From NCBI RefSeq assembly GCF_036785885.1, contig NC_092329.1, forward strand, positions 6,014,001-6,078,000: a stretch of DNA of 64,000 nt. The letters are read 5' to 3'. The stretch is from Coffea arabica (lineage: Eukaryota > Streptophyta > Magnoliopsida > Gentianales > Rubiaceae). The notes beneath the pieces are model-generated. The model was given only the letters and a program-made list of their open reading frames with translations. It was not told the origin of the DNA and ran no database searches. A program made the translations under genes and the position numbers. Shown here in pieces: positions 51,136 through 62,900 of this stretch (position 1 is the first letter of the stretch; the number at the start of each line of letters is the position of its first letter).

Positions 51136-52087
51136 GTCACGTAAAAGAATTTATGCATGCATATTTAGAAGCCTATTCAACACGGACGTAACACCGAGGT
51201 TTACAAACAAAATCGCTTTAATTAGTGTTTAATTTCCAAGGAACAAATACATGATATTCCCAAACAAAGAAATTAATTTGCAGGCTATCCTTTCACGAAG
51301 AGATTGATACCCCCTTGTCAGTTGTGAGCGGGGAGTTTTTCAGATCGTAATGCAACCAACAGTTCTCAAATCTCAAGACCTGCCTACCCGTCTATTGCTG
51401 TAATCCGAGATCATGCACATGAACTCTAGTAGCAAAACTTACAATTATCAATTACATTCCTTTCTCTCTCTTTTTTTTTTTTCACATAATATCCAAGCTT
51501 GGACCACCCCACAATTCTTAAATGTTATTCATTTTTTCATTCGTTAATTGTTAAGCTCGAATTCTTGGCAATTATTTCTTCATGGGATATACAAGTCCGT
51601 TTTTTTGCTGTTAGCTGTATTATTTAGTGTCAAATTCTTTGGCATTATTTTGATGAGTAATGCTAACCTAAAATTACATGGCAAACAGTCAACATTAAGA
51701 ACAAGTGTTGTGGGGAGAGTTGGATTTGATGTTAAGGTGAAAATGATTGTAAGTAGGAGACCTTAAATTTAAAACCTTTCATTTAAAAAAAAAAAAAAAA
51801 GACAAGTTGACAAGTTAATTTCCAGCTATACTTTGATGGCAATTATTCCTAACTAATTGCCAACCTAGTCCATGATTCTGCTGACACCTTCGTGGTCCGG
51901 GGCTCTGGCATTGATGTCACAGAGGTCAAAATCTCGATTTAAAAATGTCTCAACTCATGTTGGTAATCGAATTTATTAATCTCTTCAAATATTAATGACC
52001 ATCATGCTCTATGTAAATTTGTCATTAAATGCTGCTTAAAAAAATTCCATAAACAAAAAGAAAAGAAAAACATAAATGTATGTCTAA

Positions 52088-52617
52088 GGGGACATTTGCT
52101 AACATTGAAGTTTGAAAATTGAAATCCGAATTCATTAAATTATTGGATTGTTAAGTAATAAATCTGATATATTTGAGTGTATACCACACTAAGGTCTTGT
52201 TTGATAACCCAATTCAACACTTAAATTTAATAGATTCAGATCTTAATATGTTTAAACGCGTTTGATAACTAAAAATTAAACATCTGAATTAATTATGTGG
52301 CATTGAATTTCCTAAACAAAACTTGCTTTCAAAAATAAGTGATAAATTATTCATTTATCATTGAATCTGATATACACTCAAATATATTTGATTTAATATT
52401 TAACAATTTAATAATTTAATGGATTCATATTTCAATTTTCAGATTTTAGTTTTACCAAATGCACCCTAAGTGTATCACTTATTTTTGGAAGGTAAATCTT
52501 GCCTAGAAATTAGTCAATTAATTAATTCAAATATTCGATTTTTAGTTATCAGACGTGTCTGAATATATTAAAATCTAAATACATCAAATTTAATTGCGGA
52601 ATTGGATTATCAAATAA
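52088..52617. mobile_element. Second Tourist-like MITE, split by an inverted same-family copy
   Basis: The left part (52088-52192) contains TAAATCTGATATATTTGAGT and the right part resumes at 52467 (TAAGTGTATCACTTATTTTT). TAA flanks the outer ends as well (52085-52087 and about 52618-52620). The family is shared with 50603-51135. Confidence 0.65.
52193..52466 (-). mobile_element. Inner Tourist-like MITE, 274 bp, inverted
   Basis: It begins GGTCTTGTTTGATAACCC and ends TTTACCAAATGCACCC. TAA lies on both sides (52190-52192 and 52467-52469). Its internal words are the reverse complement of the outer copy, for example ACACTCAAATATATTTGAT. It inserted at a CTAA site, like the inner copy at 50679. 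Confidence 0.75.
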
Positions 52618-53903
52618 TAACTCAAACATTATATTGATAGCTGGCCTCGTACCTTTCTGATGCATCTGACATCTACCCACGTTTTGGTGACAGTAACATA
52701 AAATGGGGTATGCCTAAGACAAGGTTAAAATGATGAACTAACGTTTAATTACGACTCCAAATTAGTATAACTTCATAGAGAAATGCACCAAACAAGACAC
52801 CCATTAGCATAAAAATAAATCTTATCCAATACAGCAGCAGTGTTCTCTCATTTATTGCTTCATAATAAATTAACAAGCTACTTGCTGAGCATTCGGTCTT
52901 AGTACAGTTACAGACTGACCCAATTGCTGAAGTCGAGATCATAAAGTATGTGGGTTCGTATAAAACTACAGAGAAGGTCTGGTGGCCTTTGAATTCATCA
53001 ACCTAGCTCCAGCTAGCGTTGGGAAGAATAATCAAAATGGTCCATCAAAATTCTGCTAAGCTAATAAAGACACAGCACAATCATTAAAAAACATGGCAGT
53101 AGAAACCATAGATGCAGAAGAAGAAGAAGCCAATGCATCGACTTGACTCATTTTTGGATCTTGTGTCATTCTTCTTCTTAATTAGTGGAGTATTAGCTAT
53201 GACCATAGCTGCTTTGCTGTGCTTGACATTTAATTTGATGAAGCCACAATTAATAATGTTAAGATTCTAGGAGCACAGAAAAAAATGAATCCAGCGTCAA
53301 CTTGGCTTTAAGATATTCCATTAAACAAACTTAGTAGCTAGAAAGTCATCAACTACTAGCTTAAATAAATGAAATCATAAAGCTACATTGGAGACCTACT
53401 TAATATGAATTAGCATTCAATCAAGATTAAAATTTTAGGTTTAGTAGAAGATTGATTTTTATATCTATTTGATTAGGACACCCTTTTTTTTTTAAATTTA
53501 GAGAAAAACTTCAAGCTTTATATGGGAAAGAAGAATCTTCATCGAATTTTTTTTAATGTATATGGAGGGGGAGTGTCGAACCCGAAATCTTTTACTTATA
53601 CTCCCGTACCACCCAATCCCCCGGCTCCAAAAGTTTATATAATTATTGTCTCTATCACCTCAATTAAGTCTTGGAAACATTTAATCTACATTTTAATCTG
53701 CAGTTGAGCTCGTCGAAAGCTGCAGGAACAAGTGACACTCGGCCAGATAATGAAGGAAAGAACACTGTAGAGTCAAGACTCGAAGACTCGAGACGGAGTA
53801 AGAAAAGCAATAAATGCGTTCAATGAAACAAGTCATCATTGACAAAGAAGAAAATAGAGAGAGAAAGGCAAGCCAAATCATGCATAGAAGTGTTAACACA
53901 TAT

Positions 53904-54065
53904 TGGCTCAGTCACTTCTATATAAAAGATTATGTGTTCGAATCCTATTATTAAGATAAATTATGTTAATGGATAATATATAAGAATTTCCTATATAAAG
54001 ATTATGCGTTCGAATCCTATTATTAAGATAAACTATGTTAATGAATAATATATAAGAATCTCCTA
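53904..54065 (+). repeat. SINE-like fragment with a 72-bp tandem duplication
   Basis: A Pol III A-box-like word TGGCTCAGT (53904-53912) is followed 23 bases later by a perfect B-box word GTTCGAATCC (53936-53945), as in tRNA-derived plant SINE heads. The B-box part then repeats at 54008-54017 in a unit of 72 bases that includes TATTATTAAGATAAA and ATAATATATAAGAAT. No cloverleaf can be drawn, so it is not a tRNA gene. Confidence 0.5.
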
Positions 54066-55108
54066 TGTGCGATATATTGAAGGTTGATATATAAGAATTC
54101 GTTTTTTGAGACGTGTTTTTGTCATGATAATGATTAGAGTCGAACTCACAATAATAATGTTTTTGGAGGCATATCCTATGCCGTGATAATTATCGAAACT
54201 AAACTCATCCAACATTTTTTATAAAAAAAAAAGAAAAAAAAGTCCTGTTGAATTACGTCATGCCGGGGGAGTTTGCCTACAATTTCTACCAAAAATCAAT
54301 TTTGAGATTGCTTACATGGTAACCTTTGACTAGTCATGCGACAGCACTACTGGACTGGGATTAACAAGAGAAACCGGCCCCATCTTTCAGCCATTCACAG
54401 AGGTACTAAAACCTGAATGTGGACCCCAAAACAAACCTTGCCACGGTTTAGCAATTCTTAAGTAATCAAAGGGCACGTCGTGTCACGCGCCTGCCCCTAC
54501 TACCAGTCCCATCCATGATCCATCCATCCCACGGTTTTAAGCTCAAATTCCCTCGTTTCCCTCAAACTCAGCAATCCCATCCCTTCAGCCCCTCCCCCAT
54601 CTCACTTCTACAGTCAAAGCCCAGTTGTCGCCCTCTACATCTTCAATTTGACCCAATTTTTTTTTTTATACAAAAAAAGTAATAATAACAATAATATAAT
54701 CCCCACCCTCCTCCTCAGCACCACCACCACCTCCACCTCCACTTCCACCACTCCATCTCTTGCTTACTTCTTTACTACCTACATTCATGCCCCATTTTAC
54801 GCTTCCCTGAATTTAGCTTTTAGCTAGATTTTCCATATTTTTATTTCTGTTGAAACCGTTTGTTAATCTTTAGCAAATTACTCACGTATATTAACCCCCA
54901 AAAAAGAAGAAAAAACTATCACATCCTAATCGGCATCAAAACTGCATCCTAACCTCATCTCGATAGCAATCACACTAGTATATACCTACTGCATAGGTCT
55001 TGGTACCCTTTCGAGCATTCTTTCCGATTTCCGTTGACAAATTTTGTATAAATCAGAAACCGCACCACTTTCACACAACACTCACAACTGAAAGAAAGGC
55101 AAATACAC

Positions 55109-56584
55109 ATGCAAAATTCTCAGGATGCATTTTCATCTCCTTCAAGTCTACTATGCCGAGAAGAAAGTGAGAATGTCTTAAATGATGGTGGTGGTACAAT
55201 TGGTGATTACATGTCAAATGCGGGGAAAGAAGAAGAAGAAGATGATGATGATGCTGAGTACGTAGAGATGTTGCTCCGAGAAGAGATTAGCGGCAATGGA
55301 CCTGTACTTCAAGAACAAGAATGCGCATACATTAGTAATTGGATTAAAGAAGCTCGTTTGGATGCCATCCAATATATTCTGAGTGTTAGTCTTTCGAGTC
55401 TCAATCTTGATGGATTATTAGTCTTTCAAGTCTCAATCTTGATGGATTATGCATTAATTGTATTAATTGTGATGGATGAGTCTAACCTTCTACAATCTTT
55501 AACGCAGACCAATGCATCATTTGGATTTAAAATCCAAACAGCTTTCTTGGCAGTCACATATCTTGATAAATTTCTTTCAAGAAGGCTTATTGAGGTATCA
55601 TTTCATCTCAAATTCTGATTCTGTTAGAACCCCATGTACTCCAGTGGTTTTAGAGACACTGTCTCGCTGTCTCCCTTCCCCTTTCCGGGCACAACTTCCT
55701 TGTTCTTCTCCATTGATCTTTCATTTATGGGCTTTGCTCGTTCTATACAGGGTGAGAAATATTGGGCAATACGTCTGCTAGCAATTGCTTGTTTATCTTT
55801 GGCCGCAAAAATGGAAGAATGCAGAGTACCCCTATTATCAGAATTTCCAGGGGAGGATTACAATTTTGAAGGCAAAGTGATAAGGAGAATGGAGATTTTA
55901 TTATTAGATACATTGGAGTGGAGAATGGCAATAGCTACTCCTTGCACCTTCACCCCTTATTTCGTATCAAAACTTTGCAAGAACAACCAAATGAGAGACG
56001 CGGTTTCCAGAGTAATTGAGATCATCCCTGTTGCAATAAGAAGTAAGTTTATCTTCTATTTTTGAGTTTTGTTCCAAGTCCAAATCTTTTGGTTTCAATT
56101 AATTGCTGACATTAGTTTTGCTTCATATGGCAGATGCCAATCTAATCCATGATAGACCATCTACAATAGCAGCAGCAGCAACATTGTGGATGTTGGACCA
56201 AAGATTATCAAGAGAGTCTTTGGAGCTTAAGATCAACGCCTTATCCTCCAGTGGTTTTCTAAAAATTGTCAGACTCCTCCCTAGTTTATACTAGTTTATT
56301 TAGAATTCCTCTGAGTTTGATGGTTAGCGTTTGTGTCCTAATTACTATTCTTTTTTTGGCAGGAAGATATAATATCGTTTTATAATCAAATGAAGGAACT
56401 AGACACGTCCAGCAGCATAAGATCTCCTCCATTAACACCAATTCAGTTGCGAAGAACGTCGAATGATGTTTTGGAGAACTCTACAATTGCTAGCTCTGGC
56501 CTTAGTGCTAAAAGAAAGAGCCTTACTTTCACTGATGAGGGTGATCAAAACGTTAAAATGCCTGATAGTAAACGACAAGGCTAG
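55109..56584 (+). CDS. CYCD5;1: D-type cyclin, CYCD5-like
   Basis: Five coding exons keep phase: 55109-55384, 55508-55594, 55751-56042, 56134-56267, 56363-56584; 336 residues, a usual CYCD length. The LxCxE retinoblastoma-binding motif is at residues 14-18 (LLCRE). An acidic run (EEEEDDDDAE) follows. The cyclin box N-terminal half spans about 80-200 (FGFKIQTAFLAVTYLDKFL, AIACLSLAAKMEE), and the C-terminal cyclin fold runs to about 265. The tail is Ser/Thr-rich and basic. D cyclins activate CDKA to phosphorylate RBR at G1/S; a nuclear role in cell-cycle entry is inferred. CYCD5 assignment rests on sequence feel plus its place beside an ACA gene, as in Arabidopsis. Intron 1 is 123 bases and open in frame (see separate entry). 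Confidence 0.9.
55385..55507 (+). other. In-frame, stop-free 123-bp intron with 32-bp tandem duplication
   Basis: Removing this segment joins AGT to ACC and gives YILSTNASFGF, the expected cyclin-box continuation. The donor GTTAGT is moderate and the acceptor AACGCAG good. Its length is 41 codons without a stop, so retention would add a partly hydrophobic insert to the cyclin box. Units 55386-55417 and 55418-55449 differ at one base. It is exitron-like; normal splicing is the more likely form. Confidence 0.75.
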
Positions 56585-58020
56585 AGAAATCTTTTAAAAG
56601 TGGTTTGGCGGGGAAAAGAAAGCAAAGTTTGCTCGCGTTACGCCTATGGACATCTATATGAATTGCAATTTAATTGGTGAGGTTGATGGTGATTTGTTGT
56701 TCTTCCGTTACATCATAGTATATGATATGAATGTGATTAGATGTCTCACGAACTACTGCAAAATAAAGGAGAACATATGAGAGGAAAAGAAAAAAAAAAA
56801 AAAAAAGAAACAAAAAAGCATACTTTGGTGCAGCATGAAAAAAGCTTATTTGAAGTCAAGGTTCACAGCTCATAAGTTTGAAAGAGGAGGAGTGCTTCAA
56901 GAATCAAGATCACTTTTAAGAGTCATTCTTGATATGGACACTTATACCTATTGATTTGTTTGTTGTTTTTCTTTTTTTTTTCCCTTTATCTTTTTGGTTA
57001 TTGTTGGATATGTATCTCTGGCAAGCCTAACTTTTTAAGGGTGTGCTTGGGATGCTTCTTTCTCGAGTCTTTGAAAGGCTGAAAGCCAAAAAGACTTGGG
57101 AGAAAGAAGGGCAATCGGAGTGGGGTTAGAATGGCTGTTTATCGTGTGATTAGATGCATCTAAATGTTCCATGTTGGCCATCAGAACTCAAAAGAAGCTT
57201 TTGTAAAGTGATGGATTTTATTGGATTGGTTTGAATGTTTGTAGCATGACGCTTTCGAAACGGGTCCTGCTGTTTTTTTTCAATAGGCTCTATGGGGTTT
57301 TGCCGAGTGGTGAAGCCTGAAGAAAAGCGACACACTTTGTTGTGGAAACGGGTGGAATTTCAGTAGAGCAGGTATTTGATCCTGTGTACTTCGTTATCTG
57401 TCAATGAAGTAAAGCCAACGTCCCATGTTGTTGTTATGGGGCAAGGTTGCTTGGTCGTTTGGGATTGTTTCTGAAAGAGATCGTCTTCTTTCACCTCGTG
57501 AATTTCATGCCCCAAGAATGTTGAATGCCAGGGGCTATGAAGCAATTTCAAATCAAATATCAAAGTTGTTTGGTCTTGCATTTCTAAGACAGCCTTTGCG
57601 TTAGTTTAACGTCTGTAACTGCAAATTGCTCAGCAAAATTGAGGCTTTCAGTGACATAGGATGCAGTGGGGAATTTGTACCTCTAAACCAAGTGAAACTT
57701 CCTCCATGCATGCTGAAACTGTAATGAGCCAAGATGGTGGGGAAAAGAAGAAAGGTCCCTTTTTCTCTGGTCTTTTTTCCCTTTATCCTTGCAAAAAGTG
57801 CTTCGAGAACGAGTCCAGCCCATGCAAATCAACGCCCGTATATGAATCTCTGAGGAGGATGCTTCTGAACTGGCCCTTCCGTTCTTCTCTGCTTTTTTCG
57901 TTTTTGTTGTTTAGGTGGTCATTGGATTATTCTACAAGACATATATTTAAGCAACCAAACTAGTCCACCACAAATTAGAAATTCTGCATGACTTGTGTTT
58001 AAGCAATCAAAAGTAGCGGC

Positions 58021-58147
58021 CAGCAGGCTTTAGTTTAGTGATTGAGATTGAGATTCCAGGATTTAGATATATCTTAAGTTCTAATCCCCTTTCCCTTGGC
58101 TTCATCTTAAATTTCACTCATCCCCTACTGATTTTTTTTTTTTTTTT
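58021..58147 (+). mobile_element. SINE-like sequence with T-rich tail
   Basis: TTTAGTTTAGTGATTGAG resembles an A-box region and, about 40 bases on, AAGTTCTAATCCC resembles a B box. A CT-rich body and a run of about 16 T follow. Tail-T plant SINEs exist. No clear target duplication was found, so this is a candidate only. Confidence 0.4.
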
Positions 58148-59563
58148 AATTTTTTGAAATCAATCGAACTTTGTTGCTTTTAGCATAGCATATAGTCCAA
58201 TTGAAACTTGGGATGATTTTGTATGCTTTTAGCATAGCATATAGTCCAATCGAACTTCAGATATCCACCATGTGAGAAGCTTTTGGTACACTTTTGGCCT
58301 GGTCTCCTCTCAGCAGATTGCTGCCTTCTTTGTTGCCAAGTGAGTTCAAGACTAGACCTTAGAGCGGCAGCAACCGGCAGCCTTACCTCATATGGTACAA
58401 CGCATAATAATTGTGCATATATTTATCCGGACTGGTCTACCTCTTTGTCTTCGAGTGCTAAGACCTATCAGAAATACTTCACCTGCACAAGAAGTTGTTT
58501 GTTTCATATTATACGCACAAATCTTGTAGCATGGAAAGCTATACAGAAGATACTACTCTCTTTTACCGGCTTGAGCAGAAGGCCGGTTACCAGTGTTCAT
58601 CCTTTCGTTGAATTTTGCATGATCAATGGTAATTACCAACCCCTCATAATTAAGAAAACGTAGCTAAGACTCTTTAGTATCCGGAGACCTCGAAGGGAAA
58701 GGCCATGAAAACACTTTTGATGTGACTTTTATTGATGTGCTATGTGACATTGACTGAAGGACGCGGTTCTCCAAATATAATGGTGCTGGTTGCTACTAAC
58801 TTATTGTCCAGAAGCAAAAAGAAAAAGATTCCAATCGTATTGCATTCCATCCCTCAACCTCAAGTGTGTCTGGACAATTTTCGCAAGTTTTCTGCAGAAA
58901 GTGGCTGAAATCTCCCTCAGGTAATAAACTAGATCTTTCCTCAATCCGTCGAGTTAGATTTGGAGCAAATACTTGTAGCCTATCATTATAATATGTTGAG
59001 GTCCGCAAAACAGGTCCATTTAAACTGTGATTTTGTGTTTTTTCAGTCAGAAATTTCACTCCTTCCAATTTCCACTTCTCTTACTAAACCAAGACGATAA
59101 ACAGGCTAAAGCTGGTCGCCCGGTTTTAAATTTAGAAACAGCATCAGACACCAAGGGGTAAATTTGAGCCTCGAAATTGAGGTTCTTTTAGGATGGCGGA
59201 ATAGCAAACCAAAAGTCGAGCTGGAGATTTTCTAAGTACAAATAAGCAATCCCACCTTGCTAAATTTGCCATGGAAATATTTGATTGTATCACTTAGTTC
59301 ATGATTTGAATAACTATGTGTCTTCTACATTCTAGAATAACACACAAATTTACAGGGATGGACATGAAGGTCGAGAATTACACTAATGAATCACTAAAAA
59401 GTGCACAAGCAAAGAATGGTATAGACAACAGGACTTAGCTAACACGAAGGAACTGACGAAAAACCACAGGATACTTGAACAGTCATATAGGCAAATATTC
59501 ATCTGTAAGAAAGTACTGCTTCGAAAGAATCTGAAAGGGAAAAGGGAAACGTAGTCCTAAACC

Positions 59564-59643
59564 TTCAAAAATTCATTCAGGAAGAGACTGTTCATTCAAA
59601 AATTCATTCAGGAAGAGATTGTTCATTCAAAAATTCATTCATG
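59564..59643. repeat. 31-bp tandem repeat, 2.6 units
   Basis: TTCAAAAATTCATTCAGGAA starts at 59564 and 59595, with a partial third copy at 59626; units differ at one C/T site. It lies past the ATPase stop, probably in or near its 3' UTR. Confidence 0.85.
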
Positions 59644-59904
59644 TTAGTCCTTTTAGCCTTCCCTGGAGTAGCTATAAATGCAACCCGAAAGAAGCTTACA
59701 AGGATGAAGAAATTGTTCCTACGAGCTGAGTAGGCCACATATTAAGCAATTTGAAATGTGGCCTTTGATAAAATTTCTGTTCTATTGCTTCTACGTATCA
59801 GAAATGTAGTCGGTGCTCCCCTAGTGCAGAAACATAGACATTCTGAAGCACACTCCAAATCCAAGGTTGGGCAAAATTGTCAGTGGAATTCTCTCCATCA
59901 TGTT

Positions 59905-62900
59905 TCAATTTGATCCAACAGGGATCATCTTTATAGCAGCGGCTATTGGCATTCCAAGAAATCCCAAGCACACACTTGCAAACCACTGCTGCCAAGTAAG
60001 AGGGGAAGTGTTTGCAAAAGTACCAAGAAATTCAACAATTATAATTTGGAAGAGGACCGTGCAGCTGATCACAGCTACAAAAACATAGTTCTTCAGTATG
60101 CCTTTGAAGACATTTATGTTCTCCATTTCTCTGGAGCTAATCTCATTGAAAACCTGCAAGAAAAAATAATGATCGATTTGAATTAATAACACAAGAAGTT
60201 TTAAACAGAATCCCACCACAGACTAATCATGATCATCAGGATGTATTCTGCCAAACAATGAGCTATTTAGTTGCTACCATTAGGTAGACTTATGTGGACA
60301 GCAATGCTCATCTTTCTTTAAACCAAAATCAGGAGATAGAGTCAGCAAGAAATAAAAATCAACTTGCACTACCTACCTGCTGGATGACATACCATGCTGC
60401 TTTAACAATTATTACTCTCTCTCGTTTTGGGGGAGGGGGGTGGGGGGAGTGATGAGAGTGAGAGCGAGGGAAAAACCTTCTATCAATTCAGTGTTCCTTG
60501 AAAAATAGTCATGAACTTGAATTAATGACAGCTTAGTGGTTTAACCACATTCAATTCCACTATTTGCTAAAATGGTTATCGTTCTAGTCATGCTCCAGAA
60601 TTCTAAAGCAACAGGGACAAAGTCCCTGCATATCATCCTATACTTGAATAAGTCCTTAAGCATACCTGGCAAAAGACAAATGAGTTGAATATGAGGGTAT
60701 TCAGAATCAAATCAGAATCAGAGCCATCAAGATGGAAAACTGATTTCCCTGATGTCTGAAGATACCATATGATCACGAACTGATATATTGATTGCCCCAA
60801 GATATTCCTCCACATGACATTGCTAATAAAGTTTCCTTTCCTTCCTACTGGAGGTCGCTTCATCAAGTCACCATTTGGAGGCTCTGTGGCTAGAGCAAGT
60901 GCTCCTAGTGTATCCATGATCATGTTGACCCATAGAAGCTGGACAGCCGTGAGAGGAGCATTGCCTGATACCATACCACAATGCCACCACACAAAAGTAG
61001 AACAAAAAAAAGTTCAACATAAGGATTCCATGATCTTGTATAAGAGGAATCTCAGGTGGAGATGGATAAAAACGTCTACCTGTCAAACAGGCTGAAGAAA
61101 AGTTGACAATTAGGGCAACCACATTTACAGTCAACTGAAACTGCACAAACTTCTGAATGTTTACGTAAACCGAACGTCCCCATTTGGCAACAGTCACAAT
61201 TGTGGAGAAATTATCATCGAGAATGATGACATCAGCGCTCTCTTTAGCTACCTGGAATTTTTGAATCAGCACAGTGACGAGTCAAAAAGATTGCCTGCCT
61301 AACCTATCTCACAATGCCAAAAGTAGATACAAAAGCAGACAAACTGGAACAGCCACTAGATTGATCGAGGATGATTTATATGTTTCATTTTTGAATAATC
61401 ACATTTTACTAAGTTAAGGTGGGACAAATTTTAAGTGAATAAATCTAGTTGCAGCAAAAGTGAGGCTGAATATTGCAATAGAAGTTCTTCCCCAACACCC
61501 CCCCCCCCCCAAAAAATTTTTTTATTGCAATTGAAGCTTCAAAAGACAGAACAAGACAATAAACCTTATGTTAAAAAATCAAAATACAAGGCTAGTTGAA
61601 CTCCAAGAGTAAAATTGATGGGACAGAAAAAATCATGACAAAAGTTCAAGAATGTATTACCTAAGAATAAAATCAAAGTTCTCCACATAATACCCAGGAA
61701 TAAACTGCTTGACTTTGGATTATTGAGCATTCGATAAACAGAACGTATGCCATATCACTGTCCTTTCTAAAAGAATGTCCATTACTAGTTTACAGAAAAT
61801 TCTAAATTAGCACTTGAGATAAATCAGTAATGTAGTTCTAGAAATTGTCTTCAAAAAGAATCGAACAAGCTGCACGTAGCTGCTGGAGAAAAACATTTCA
61901 GGCATTAAGCATCACCTCAGTTCCAGATATGCCCATTGCCAGCCCTATATCTGCTTCATGAAGTGCAGGAGCATCATTTGTACCATCTCCAGTCACAGCA
62001 ACAACATCTTGAAATGTGGTGCGCAAATGTCTCACAAGGGTGTGCTTATCCATTGGTGAAGAACGAGCCATGACCTGTCAATAGACATGAATCTGATATA
62101 GTTCCCTAAGGCAGCAGTGCATGAAGCCAATTATAGTTGTCAATGAAAGCAAACAGCTAGTCGCAGATGATGGAGTTTTTCATTATTGCAAGGTAGAGAT
62201 GGGAGGTTTTCATTACTAATAGGATTTAACACCCCACTAAATTGCCAATCTTAGCCTAGCTAATGGAAGCAACAAAGATTCTAGCACACAACTTCTGCAA
62301 ATCCAGGTAGACAATTTCTCTTAAAAACTAACTTGATTTCTTACTATTGATCATAAAAGTTCTATTGTGGATGCCGAGGGCCATTAACGTGACTGCATCA
62401 ATATTAGGTGACGGAACAAGAGGACTAAATTACAACAAAAAAGCACCTGTAATTTAGGGATGATTTCTTGCAACTCTTCCTCACTCTTCAATCGAAAGTC
62501 GGGGCCTTCAATTGCTATGCCCTCGTCAGTCAAAATCCCACAATCTCTAGCAATTGCCTTGGCAGTATTTATGTTGTCGCCTGTGACCATCCGCACAGTA
62601 ATCCCAGCTGACCTACAAGTTGCAACAGACTCCTTAACACCAGGACGTACAGGATCTTTAATACCTATAATTCCAATACAAGTATAGCCCTCAAAAGGGA
62701 TTGGGTTTTCAGCCGAAACTTCACTTCCAATTTCCTTGTAAGCAAGGCATAAGGTTCGAAGAGCCTCAGAAGCAAATTGTTCAATTGTATCTTTGAGATG
62801 ACTAATGGATGCTTCATCTAGGGGAACAAGCTCTCCTTCTTTGTTCAGGACCTTGTCACATGCAGCCAATATTATTTCAGATGCACCTTTACAGTGTGCC

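Larger units (their letters stand above)
49947..55108. other. Intergenic region upstream of the cyclin gene
   Basis: No gene is recognised. Two nested MITE pairs (50603-51135 and 52088-52617) and a SINE-like tandem (53904-54065) are listed separately. The last 550 bases contain Pro-rich-looking CCACCA runs and presumably the cyclin promoter and 5' leader. Confidence 0.5.
56585..59904. other. Convergent intergenic region between the cyclin and Ca2+-ATPase genes
   Basis: Both flanking genes end here. No gene is recognised: the open frames near 57661 and 58283 lack recognisable motifs. A word starting GCTTTTAGCATAGCATATAG is doubled at 58176 and 58225. A SINE-like tract and a 31-bp repeat are listed separately. 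Confidence 0.55.

Noticed and set aside
53904..54017. tRNA gene
   Set aside because: B-box words are present but no acceptor or anticodon stem can be formed.
55385..55507. Cyclin exon 1 running through to 55594 without an intron
   Set aside because: The 41 extra residues break the cyclin box and contain an internal duplication; splicing restores the expected continuation.
57661..57963. Plus-strand frame of 100 codons after the cyclin
   Set aside because: No motif, and no exon before or after that extends it; probably chance within the 3' intergenic region.
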